DNA of 21,272 nucleotides from UBA724 sp964229545 (GTDB taxonomy: Bacteria; Bacteroidota; Bacteroidia; Flavobacteriales; Flavobacteriaceae). Every line of letters begins with the position of its first letter. Position 1 is the stretch's first letter. The position numbers were made by a program, and so were the translations under genes. The notes under the pieces are model-generated. The model searched no databases. It had not been told where the DNA came from and saw only the letters and a list, made by a program, of their open reading frames with translations. Positions 14,816 to 21,069 of the stretch are shown here, piece by piece. The stretch is taken from assembly GCA_964229545.1 (NCBI GenBank), contig CAXRDP010000060.1, positions 1 to 21,272 on the forward strand, read 5' to 3'.

Positions 14816-15517
14816 ATGAAGATGCCTTCCAAACATATTTTACTTGTTGAAGATGACACCAATTTTGGAGCCATCCTCAGAGATTACCTACAACTCAATG
14901 GCTACAAAGTGCAATTGGCCAGAAATGGACTTGAGGGATTCGAAAAATTTCGCAAGGCACAGTTTGATCTTTGTGTACTCGATGTGATGATGCCCTACAA
15001 AGACGGCTTTACATTGGCCAAAGAAATCAGAGCTAAAAACAAAGAAATTCCCTTGGTTTTTCTGACTGCCAAGTCTATGAAAGAAGATGTGTTGCACGGC
15101 TATAAGATTGGCGCAGATGACTATCTGACCAAACCTTTTGACTCTGAAATTCTGCTTCAAAAAATTGAGGTTTTACTAAAAAGAACACAGTCCCAAAATT
15201 TCAAACCCAACGGAGAAGTACACTTTGATATTGGTGCTTTTCACTTCAACTCTAGGCTTCGAACCTTAAGCTATAAAAACAATGCACCCATCAGTTTGTC
15301 TCCCAAAGAAAGCCAGCTTTTGTTTTTGTTGGTGCAAAACAAAGACGATCTGTTGACGCGTGAGCAAGCACTCACTCAAATTTGGCACGATGACAATTAC
15401 TTTACCTCACGCAGCATGGATGTCTATATCGCCAAATTGCGAAAATATCTAAAGCAGGACCCTAGTGTTGAAATCACCAATATCCACGGAGAGGGGTTCC
15501 GACTGATTACCGCTTAA
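14816..15517 (+). CDS. rprY: OmpR-family response regulator (RprY-like)
   Basis: A DNA-binding response regulator of 233 residues, the likely phosphorylation partner of the kinase just upstream. The receiver domain (about residues 5-120) has the acidic triad Glu12, Asp13, Asp14, the phosphoacceptor Asp56 in VLDVMMP, Thr84 and Lys106 in TKPF. The winged-helix DNA-binding domain occupies about 132-233, with SLSPKESQLLFLLVQN, LTREQALTQIW and SMDVYIAKLRKYL as recognition helix region, ending in IHGEGFRL. The receiver sequence DLCVLDVMMPYKDGFTLA is close to RprY as I remember it, which is the basis for the symbol. ATGs at 14816 and 14822 are both possible starts. Its stop lies on the TTAA shared with xerD. 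Confidence 0.93.
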   Translation: MKMPSKHILLVEDDTNFGAILRDYLQLNGYKVQLARNGLEGFEKFRKAQFDLCVLDVMMPYKDGFTLAKEIRAKNKEIPLVFLTAKSMKEDVLHGYKIGADDYLTKPFDSEILLQKIEVLLKRTQSQNFKPNGEVHFDIGAFHFNSRLRTLSYKNNAPISLSPKESQLLFLLVQNKDDLLTREQALTQIWHDDNYFTSRSMDVYIAKLRKYLKQDPSVEITNIHGEGFRLITA

Positions 15518-16401
15518 CCTCTAGGGTGGAATTTCAATAAACTTTTTTTCAAGTGTTTTTTGCTCATGTGCAGGTACCGCTCTGTAGTAGTGATGTTGGC
15601 ATGTCCCAACATCTGCTGCACCGTGCTTATGTCCGCACCATTTTCAACCAAATGGGTGGCGAAAGAGTGTCGCAGGCTGTGCGGGCTGATTTTTTTATCC
15701 ATACCAGCTTTGGCGGCTGCCCTTTTTATTATGGTAAACACCATAGCACGCGTGAGGTGTTTGCCGCGATTGTTTAAGAATAAAAAATCTTCTTCCCCCC
15801 TTGCGGGCACGACCCTGTGTTGAAGATATTGTAGGATATATTTTCTTGCTGAATTTGCTATGGGAACAAAGCGTTCTTTGTTCCCCTTGCCCAATACCTT
15901 AATCAGCTCTTCTTCAAAAAACAAATCAGACAACCGAAGGCTTACCAATTCACTGACACGTAAGCCACAACTGTATAAAAGTTCAACGATGGCCATATTG
16001 CGCAGCTCTAATGGCTTTTCGTTGTCAAAGCTTGCAATCAGCGCATCTACTTCAGTCAATGATAGGGTGGTCGGTAGGTTTGACCCTAGTTTGGGAGATT
16101 CAATCAGGTTGAGTGGGTTAGTTTTTCTCAAATCTTCTAACATCAGATAATCAAAAAACAAACGCAGTCCCGATAACAATCTCGCTTGAGAAGGTGGTTT
16201 GAGGCTTTTTGACGACTCGTAAACAAATGTTTGCACATCAGAAGTTTGAATATCGATAGGGGAGATAGGGTTGTTGTGATCGCTCAGAAACCGAATCAAT
16301 TTTAGCACATCGAAACGATAATTTTCTATAGAATTTTGTGATAGCCCACGCTCAAGTTTGAGGTAGTTTAAAAAGTCTGTCAAAGCATCTTTCCAAAGCA
16401 T
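15514..16401 (-). CDS. xerD: Site-specific tyrosine recombinase XerD
   Basis: XerD works with a partner recombinase at dif to resolve chromosome dimers. The 295-residue protein has an N-terminal SAM-like core-binding domain (WKDALTDFLNYLKLERGLSQNSI, split by the usual turn) and a catalytic domain with Arg148 in CGLRVSEL, Lys172 in GKGNKER, His241 and Arg244 in HSLRHSFATH, His267 in MLGHANI, and the nucleophile Tyr276 in TERYLHMS. All six catalytic positions are present. The ATG at 16401 is chosen; a TTG two codons upstream is in frame but sits in the promoter box. The 3' end meets the regulator gene head-on at a shared TTAA. It diverges from aroQ. I class it as the housekeeping XerD rather than a phage integrase because of length, motifs and neighbours. 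Confidence 0.93.
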   Translation of the reverse strand: MLWKDALTDFLNYLKLERGLSQNSIENYRFDVLKLIRFLSDHNNPISPIDIQTSDVQTFVYESSKSLKPPSQARLLSGLRLFFDYLMLEDLRKTNPLNLIESPKLGSNLPTTLSLTEVDALIASFDNEKPLELRNMAIVELLYSCGLRVSELVSLRLSDLFFEEELIKVLGKGNKERFVPIANSARKYILQYLQHRVVPARGEEDFLFLNNRGKHLTRAMVFTIIKRAAAKAGMDKKISPHSLRHSFATHLVENGADISTVQQMLGHANITTTERYLHMSKKHLKKSLLKFHPRG

Positions 16402-16404
16402 ATG

Positions 16405-16412
16405 CAAAAATA
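16405..16412 (-). promoter_or_regulatory. TAnnTTTG -7 element giving a leaderless xerD mRNA
   Basis: On the minus strand TATTTTTG is followed by CAT and then the xerD ATG, so only three bases separate the box from the start codon. Transcription should begin at or inside the start codon, which predicts a leaderless message. It faces away from the identical octamer of aroQ, 28 bases off. No -33 TTG is visible. Confidence 0.5.
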
Positions 16413-16440
16413 AAGCATCTGAGATTAAGATTGGGTTTGC

Positions 16441-16448
16441 TATTTTTG
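16441..16448 (+). promoter_or_regulatory. TAnnTTTG -7 element upstream of aroQ
   Basis: TATTTTTG is an exact consensus match and ends 13 bases before the aroQ ATG, the same distance as at the DUF6913 gene. It is identical to the xerD box on the other strand. The -33 zone would fall next to the xerD -7 box and has no TTG. Confidence 0.5.
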
Positions 16449-16461
16449 TAAAAAATCTGAC

Positions 16462-16881
16462 ATGAAGATTTCCATCATCAACGGCCCAAACCTAAATCTA
16501 TTAGGCACACGCGAGCCCGAAGTTTACGGCAACCAAAACTTTGCCGCTTATTTTGAGCAATTGCAAACTCAGTACCCCGATTTGACGTTGAGCTACTACC
16601 AGTCCAATGTGGAGGGAGAGCTGATCAATGAGTTGCATCGTGTGGGCTTTGAATCAGATGGAATCATTCTCAATGCGGCAGCCTACACCCACACATCAGT
16701 AGGGCTTGGTGATGCGGTAAAAGCCATTCAGTCCCCTGTCGTGGAGGTACATATTTCGAACACTTTTGCGAGAGAAGATTTCCGACATACATCCTATATC
16801 ACACCCAATGCAAAAGGGCTTATTCTGGGATTTGGCCTCGATGTGTATCGCTTGGCGATCGATAGCTTTTTGACTTCTTAA
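16462..16881 (+). CDS. aroQ: 3-dehydroquinate dehydratase, type II
   Basis: AroQ dehydrates 3-dehydroquinate to 3-dehydroshikimate in aromatic amino acid synthesis. The 139-residue protein is a complete type II enzyme: INGPNLNLLGTREPEVYG with Arg17 and the catalytic Tyr22 of the lid loop, ILNAAAYTHTS with Asn71 and His77, and VEVHISNTFAREDFRH with catalytic His97 and Arg108. Length matches the dodecameric family (about 140-150 residues). The ATG at 16462 is unambiguous. It diverges from xerD and converges with the short-chain dehydrogenase, sharing a TTAA stop site with it. Confidence 0.97.
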   Translation: MKISIINGPNLNLLGTREPEVYGNQNFAAYFEQLQTQYPDLTLSYYQSNVEGELINELHRVGFESDGIILNAAAYTHTSVGLGDAVKAIQSPVVEVHISNTFAREDFRHTSYITPNAKGLILGFGLDVYRLAIDSFLTS

Positions 16882-17735
16882 ATCGGTCGGTGTTTGTTGG
16901 TGCTTGTCAGGGTTTTATGAATAAACCAATCTACCATTTTGTCAGGTAAGTAATAAGCCATGAGCTTAAAAACCAACTTATTTCGATGTACGATGTAGCG
17001 TGTTTTTGGATTTTTCCCTTCAATGCATTTGAGCAGCAGATTTGAAATACGTTCTACAGGCAGTGCGGTTCGCTCGGCATTTTCTATCATGGCATTGGCT
17101 TTTTTCAGCACATCATTGTAGTCGGTTTCTGCAAAGGGTGCCATGCTATTTAGGTTTTTTTTCCATATCCCAGTTTTGATGGGCCCAGGTTCTATGGCTA
17201 TCACTTTGATCCTATAACGCCTCAATTCTCTTCTGTATACATCTGTCATGCTTTCTAAAGCATGTTTGGAGATAGAGTAGGCACCATTGAAAGGGGAATT
17301 GAACAAACCAGATATGGAGCTGATGTTGATGATACGTCCCGGGAGGCCATTAAAGTTTGGGTCTGCACCCAATAGGGGTAAAAATAAGTTTGTCACCCTG
17401 CGTACGGCTTTGAGATTGATATCTAACTGCTTTTCAAAATCATCTTCACTTAGATGCTGCAAGGGGCCCGGAACAGCAATTCCGGCATTGTTTATAAGGG
17501 CTGTCAGTTCGGAACATTGGTCAAAAACAATTTGACAGGCTTTGGACATGCCTTTGGAGTCTTGAACATCAAACACCAGCGGGGTAAAGCGTTCTGGATA
17601 GGCATTTTGCAGTATGGCTACGTCTGTTTCTTTGCGGACACTACCGAAAATATGATAGCCCTCTTGATGGAGCAAACGAAGGGCATCACGACCAATCCCC
17701 GTAGAGACGCCTGTGATAACGATGTTTTTTGTCAT
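16878..17735 (-). CDS. Short-chain dehydrogenase/reductase (SDR family)
   Basis: A 285-residue oxidoreductase of the classical SDR type. It has the NAD(P)-binding TGVSTGIG (residues 8-15), NNAG (82-85), the catalytic Ser140 in NISSISG, Tyr153 and Lys157 in YSISK, and EPGPIKTGI (182-190) after the sixth strand. Arg34 just after the second strand (GSVRKETD) points to NADP(H) rather than NAD(H). The extended C-terminus with FKLMAYYLPDKMVDWFIHK is usual for the 11-beta-HSD/retinol-dehydrogenase-like branch, but the substrate is unknown. The ATG at 17735 (MTKNIVITG) is chosen; a longer frame from 17777 would have to read through the lpdA terminator. Its stop shares TTAA with aroQ. A weak TACCTTG promoter-like sequence lies at 17754-17760, 18 bases before the start. 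Confidence 0.9.
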   Translation of the reverse strand: MTKNIVITGVSTGIGRDALRLLHQEGYHIFGSVRKETDVAILQNAYPERFTPLVFDVQDSKGMSKACQIVFDQCSELTALINNAGIAVPGPLQHLSEDDFEKQLDINLKAVRRVTNLFLPLLGADPNFNGLPGRIINISSISGLFNSPFNGAYSISKHALESMTDVYRRELRRYRIKVIAIEPGPIKTGIWKKNLNSMAPFAETDYNDVLKKANAMIENAERTALPVERISNLLLKCIEGKNPKTRYIVHRNKLVFKLMAYYLPDKMVDWFIHKTLTSTNKHRPI

Positions 17736-17761
17736 GATAAGTAAGTTGTGTTTCAAGGTAC

Positions 17762-17787
17762 AAAAAAAGCAGCACAAAGTGCTGCTT
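17762..17787 (-). terminator. Intrinsic terminator of lpdA
   Basis: On the minus strand, 24 bases after the lpdA stop, a perfect 9-base inverted repeat (AAGCAGCAC, 17767-17775, with GTGCTGCTT, 17779-17787, three-base loop) is followed by an unbroken run of T (17768 down to 17762). This is the clearest rho-independent terminator in the window and separates lpdA from the dehydrogenase gene. Confidence 0.88.
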
Positions 17788-17811
17788 ATCTCTTTGTTGG
17801 ATGACAGGGTT

Positions 17812-19203
17812 TTATATATGAATTACCTCATCGTAGGCTGCAGCAACTGCCTCCATCATGGCTTCGCTCATCGTGGGGTGGGGGTGCACTGCCTTTAGGA
17901 TTTCGTGACCTGTAGTTTCGAGTTTTCTTGCCACTACGGCCTCTGCTATCATGTCTGTTACTCCGGCACCTATCATATGACAGCCAAGCCATTCACCATA
18001 CTTGGCATCAAAAATCACTTTGATAAATCCGTCTGTGTGGCCTCCTGCTTGGGCTTTGCCCGAGGCGGTAAATGGGAATTTCCCTACTTTGATGTCAAAG
18101 CCTTGGTCCTTGGCTTGGGCTTCGGTATAGCCCACTGAAGCAATTTCAGGCTGGCTATACGTACAACCTGGAATGTTGTTGTAGTCAATAGGTTCTACGT
18201 CCATACCTGCAATTTTTTCAACACACAAAATGCCCTCGGCAGAGGCTACGTGTGCCAAGGCTTGCCCAGAAGTCACATCCCCGATGGCATAATACCCTGG
18301 CAGGTTGGTTTGGTAGTACTCGTTGACCAAAATTTTGTCTCTATCAGTGGCAATTCCCAAATCTTCCAATCCGATGTTCTCGATGTTGGTTTTGATACCT
18401 ACTGCTGACAATACGATATCAGCGTCGATAAGCTCCTCGCCTTTGGTTGTTTTTACAGTAACTTTTACTCCTTCCCCAGAAGTATCAACTTGGGTAACTT
18501 CCGAGCTGGTCATCACTTTAATACCACTTTTTGTAAAGCTGCGTTCCATCTGCTTGGAAACATCGTCGTCTTCGACAGGAACAATTTTGGGTAGGTATTC
18601 CACAACAGTCACTTCCGTGCCCATCGCGTTGTAGAAATAGGCAAACTCCACCCCGATAGCACCCGAACCCACAACGACCATCTTTTTGGGTTGTTTGGGT
18701 AGGGTCATGGCTTCGCGATAGCCAATGACTTTTTTGCCATCTTGTGGCAAGCTAGGAAGCTCACGCGAACGTGCTCCCGTGGCAATAATAATATGATCGG
18801 CTTCGTGAATGGATTCTGTGCCGTCTTCGGCAGTCACGGCCACTTGTTTCCCTTTTTTGAGGGTGCCATATCCGAAGATGACCTCGATTTTGTTTTTCTT
18901 CATCAAGAACTGAACCCCTTTACTCATGGTGTCAGCAACGTTACGACTGCGGTTCACAACGGCATCAAAATCTTTATCGTAGTTATCGACCTTCAACCCA
19001 TAGTCTTCAGCATGTTTGAGGTAGTCAAAAACTTGTGCAGATTTAATGAGTGCCTTGGTCGGGATACAACCCCAATTGAGACAAACGCCTCCCAAACTTT
19101 CTTTTTCAACAATGGCAGTTTTTAGTCCTAATTGTGACGCACGAATGGCAGTCACATAACCTCCTGGTCCACTACCCAATACAATAACATCAAATTTGCT
19201 CAT
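17812..19203 (-). CDS. lpdA: Dihydrolipoyl dehydrogenase (E3)
   Basis: This flavoenzyme reoxidises the lipoamide of 2-oxoacid dehydrogenase complexes and the glycine cleavage system, passing electrons to NAD+. The 463-residue protein has the FAD-binding VIVLGSGPGGY (residues 6-16), the redox disulfide Cys41/Cys46 in GGVCLNWGCIPTK, the NAD-binding VVVGSGAIGVEF, the second FAD motif LPGYYAIGDV, and the C-terminal HPHPTMSE with the active-site His442 and Glu447. The ATG at 19203 (MSKFDVIV) is chosen; a TTG at 19230 would run through the promoter box. No E1 or E2 gene is next to it, so it probably serves several complexes. It ends in a strong hairpin terminator and is followed by the dehydrogenase gene on the same strand. 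Confidence 0.97.
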   Translation of the reverse strand: MSKFDVIVLGSGPGGYVTAIRASQLGLKTAIVEKESLGGVCLNWGCIPTKALIKSAQVFDYLKHAEDYGLKVDNYDKDFDAVVNRSRNVADTMSKGVQFLMKKNKIEVIFGYGTLKKGKQVAVTAEDGTESIHEADHIIIATGARSRELPSLPQDGKKVIGYREAMTLPKQPKKMVVVGSGAIGVEFAYFYNAMGTEVTVVEYLPKIVPVEDDDVSKQMERSFTKSGIKVMTSSEVTQVDTSGEGVKVTVKTTKGEELIDADIVLSAVGIKTNIENIGLEDLGIATDRDKILVNEYYQTNLPGYYAIGDVTSGQALAHVASAEGILCVEKIAGMDVEPIDYNNIPGCTYSQPEIASVGYTEAQAKDQGFDIKVGKFPFTASGKAQAGGHTDGFIKVIFDAKYGEWLGCHMIGAGVTDMIAEAVVARKLETTGHEILKAVHPHPTMSEAMMEAVAAAYDEVIHI

Positions 19204-19219
19204 GTGGTCTGTTTGCCGG

Positions 19220-19227
19220 CAAAAATA
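19220..19227 (-). promoter_or_regulatory. TAnnTTTG -7 element upstream of lpdA
   Basis: TATTTTTG on the minus strand ends 16 bases before the lpdA ATG, in the 59-base gap after the msrB gene. It gives lpdA its own promoter, separate from the hydrolase-msrB operon upstream. Confidence 0.5.
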
Positions 19228-19239
19228 CAAAACAATGAC

Positions 19240-19259
19240 CGATTTACAGGGCGAAATCG
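19240..19259 (-). terminator. Weak hairpin after the msrB operon
   Basis: Just downstream of the cytoplasmic msrB stop on the minus strand, CGATTT and AAATCG form a 6-base stem with an 8-base loop. A T-rich but interrupted stretch follows. The stem is short and low in G/C, so this may be a weak terminator for the operon or chance. Confidence 0.25.
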
Positions 19260-19262
19260 CAA

Positions 19263-19658
19263 CTATGACTCTTTAAAATCTAAGCTCACAGAATTGACAC
19301 AATAACGCCTTTGGGTAGGGGTGGGACCATCGTTAAATACATGTCCTAAATGACCACCACAATGGGTACATAGAATCTCTGTTCGTATCATACCGTGCGA
19401 TTTGTCAGCCTCATAGCGAACCCTGCCGGGAATGGCTTCTGAAAAACTGGGCCATCCACAACCACTATCAAATTTGGATGCGCTTTCAAAAAGGGGCGTA
19501 TTGCAGCCTTTACAAACATAGGTTCCTTCTTCAAAATGAATATTGTATTCCCCTGTATGTGGGTATTCGGTACCCTTTTCTCTCAGCACCCTGTAGGCCT
19601 CAGCAGACAAGGAGGCTCTCCAAGCTTCATCTGACTTTTTAAATGGATAATCACTCAT
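19263..19658 (-). CDS. msrB: Peptide-methionine (R)-S-oxide reductase MsrB, cytoplasmic
   Basis: MsrB repairs methionine-R-sulfoxide in oxidised proteins. This 131-residue form lacks a signal peptide. It has the two zinc CxxC pairs (Cys49/52 in YVCKGC, Cys97/100 in LCTHCGGHLGHVF), the catalytic Cys120 in RRYCVNS, and a resolving cysteine candidate Cys67 in DSGCGWPSF, so it can run the usual disulfide cycle with thioredoxin. The ATG at 19658 (MSDYPFKKSDEAW) is the start; a longer frame to 19811 only re-reads the upstream msrB gene. Its start overlaps the end of the lipoprotein msrB by eight bases (ATGAGTGA). It is the last gene of the hydrolase-msrB-msrB operon. Confidence 0.95.
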   Translation of the reverse strand: MSDYPFKKSDEAWRASLSAEAYRVLREKGTEYPHTGEYNIHFEEGTYVCKGCNTPLFESASKFDSGCGWPSFSEAIPGRVRYEADKSHGMIRTEILCTHCGGHLGHVFNDGPTPTQRRYCVNSVSLDFKES

Positions 19659-20124
19659 CTTTTGCTGCAAAATGCAAAGCTGCTGAATTGATACAATGTC
19701 GTTTTCCTGTAGTTTTTTTAGGTCCGTCGCTAAACATATGACCCAAATGCCCACCACATTGAGAACACAACAGTTCAGTACGTGCATATCCGATATCGTA
19801 GTCCACATCATATACTACCGCATCTTGGATAGCACGGTCAAAAGAGGGCCAACCACTCCCGGAATCATATTTGTGTTCGGATTCATAGAGCGGTTGCTCA
19901 CATCCTGCGCATTGGTAGACCCCTTTTTGGTAATGTTTGTCATAAACCCCACTAAAGGCTCGCTCTGTTCCCGCTTGACGCATCACATAGTAAGCCATGG
20001 GGCTCAATTGGGCTTTCCATTGGGCTTCGCTTTTTTGAATGGAAAATGTATGCTTTTCAACAGATGGTTTTTGGGCGCAACCATAAACCCCCATCACGAG
20101 AACTGCAACAAGAAAATTTCTCAT
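19651..20124 (-). CDS. msrB: Lipoprotein MsrB, exported methionine-(R)-sulfoxide reductase
   Basis: A second MsrB paralogue of 157 residues with a lipoprotein signal: basic MRNFLVAVLVMGVYGC, with Cys16 as the likely lipidated residue. It would act in the periplasm or at the outer membrane. The fold is complete: zinc pairs Cys72/75 (QCAGC) and Cys120/123 (LCSQCGGHLGHMF), and catalytic Cys144 in KRHCINS. The position of the resolving cysteine is Ser90 (DSGSGWPSF), unlike the downstream copy, so it needs another cysteine or reacts directly with its reductant. It overlaps the alpha/beta hydrolase stop by four bases (ATGA) and the next msrB by eight. The two msrB genes look like an old tandem duplication with division of compartments. 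Confidence 0.94.
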   Translation of the reverse strand: MRNFLVAVLVMGVYGCAQKPSVEKHTFSIQKSEAQWKAQLSPMAYYVMRQAGTERAFSGVYDKHYQKGVYQCAGCEQPLYESEHKYDSGSGWPSFDRAIQDAVVYDVDYDIGYARTELLCSQCGGHLGHMFSDGPKKTTGKRHCINSAALHFAAKDE

Positions 20125-20984
20125 GAGTGGTTGTTTATAAAAGTTAGCACTTTGTCAATGACATCTTGATTTCTCAATATGCGTCGGTGTCCCAAACCTT
20201 GTGTCAATAACAGGCTGGCATTTTTGGAAACTTTGTGTAGATCATGGGCATAGGATATGGGAACTTCATAATCATTTTCATCGTGTATGATGTGTATTGG
20301 GATGGGCAATTGTTTCACAGCATTGCTGCCAGAATAACTTTCCAAAGGCTGTCCAAAACGTTTTTCCACAATATCAATCATGCGGTCAGCGATGTTGTCT
20401 GTAAAATCCATTTTACGTGTGTAGTCTAAAAACACATTTTTTATTTTATCACCCGATCCAATTGTAGTTAAGGTTTTAAACCTCAAACCTTCGCGTGCTG
20501 CATTTAGGGACACCATCCCACCCATGGAGCGACCAATGATGTGGTCAAAAGGGCCAAAGTGGTTGTAAACCTTTTTTGTGCACGCAACAAATTCTACAAT
20601 ATTGGTGGTCTTCCCCACAGACTGTCCATGTGCAGGGGCATCAAAAGAAACAATTTCCATGCCAGAATGATGCAAGGCTTTGGCCAACGCTTGGAGTTGG
20701 GTAGCCCGACCACTCCAGCCGTGTAATAAGAGCACCTTTTGACCTTTATTGGGCAGGCGATAGGTGTGAATTGTTTTTTTGATTTCGGGTACTAATAGTT
20801 TGCCTTGTTGGCTATTGTTCAACATGTGTTTTTCCCTGTTGGGGGTGGGAAATCGCTGCGGTCTAAAGAAAAAATACATCCCCATGGTTGTGGCCAACCG
20901 CAAAGACAGCCGTTCTGAGGTACGGGCGCACCAGCGGATTATGGGTGGAACCTGAAAAGGGGTAGGGGGATTTTCTTTTTTCAT
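20121..20984 (-). CDS. Alpha/beta hydrolase
   Basis: A 287-residue hydrolase with the canonical alpha/beta-fold motifs: oxyanion-hole HGWSG (residues 88-92), the strand and loop SFDAPAHGQS (113-122), the nucleophile elbow GRSMGG with Ser153, an acidic residue at Asp235 or Asp238 in HDENDYEVP, and His266 in GLGHRRIL. The catalytic triad is intact; the substrate is unknown. The N-terminal 60 residues, before the hydrolase fold, are basic and hydrophobic (RLATTMGMYFFFRPQRF) without a clear signal peptide. The ATG at 20984 (MKKENPPTP) is preferred; a TTG at 21029 would extend through promoter-like sequence. It heads an operon with two msrB genes and diverges from the MFS transporter. Confidence 0.87.
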   Translation of the reverse strand: MKKENPPTPFQVPPIIRWCARTSERLSLRLATTMGMYFFFRPQRFPTPNREKHMLNNSQQGKLLVPEIKKTIHTYRLPNKGQKVLLLHGWSGRATQLQALAKALHHSGMEIVSFDAPAHGQSVGKTTNIVEFVACTKKVYNHFGPFDHIIGRSMGGMVSLNAAREGLRFKTLTTIGSGDKIKNVFLDYTRKMDFTDNIADRMIDIVEKRFGQPLESYSGSNAVKQLPIPIHIIHDENDYEVPISYAHDLHKVSKNASLLLTQGLGHRRILRNQDVIDKVLTFINNHS

Positions 20985-20998
20985 AGCTAGCTTGTCAA

Positions 20999-21051
20999 CA
21001 AATAAAATTGATTTTTTGGCATTATGCAAATGATTTTTTTTGGTTAATTTG
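20999..21051. promoter_or_regulatory. Divergent promoter region, hydrolase operon / MFS transporter
   Basis: The 85-base gap holds two one-mismatch versions of the -7 consensus. TTTATTTG on the minus strand (21006 to 20999) ends 14 bases before the hydrolase ATG. TTAATTTG on the plus strand (21044-21051) ends 18 bases before the transporter ATG. Both have T instead of A at position 2. Placement agrees with other genes here, but the matches are imperfect. Confidence 0.3.
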
Positions 21052-21069
21052 GTCGGGTAACTAACAACA

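Noticed and set aside
15514..16401. Tyrosine recombinase as a sign of an integrated mobile element.
   Set aside because: Length, motifs and the aroQ neighbour fit housekeeping XerD; no attachment-site repeats, tRNA or phage genes are present.
17736..17777. N-terminal extension of the SDR protein (about 14 residues, Cys- and Phe-rich).
   Set aside because: These bases are the lpdA terminator hairpin and T-run plus the gap behind it; the TGxxxGIG motif fits a start at 17735.
19204..19230. N-terminal extension of lpdA from a TTG at 19230.
   Set aside because: It runs through the TATTTTTG promoter box, and MSKFDVIV at 19203 is the normal family start.
19659..19811. 51-residue extension of the cytoplasmic MsrB.
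   Set aside because: It is a frame-shifted reading of the upstream lipoprotein msrB and has no family counterpart.
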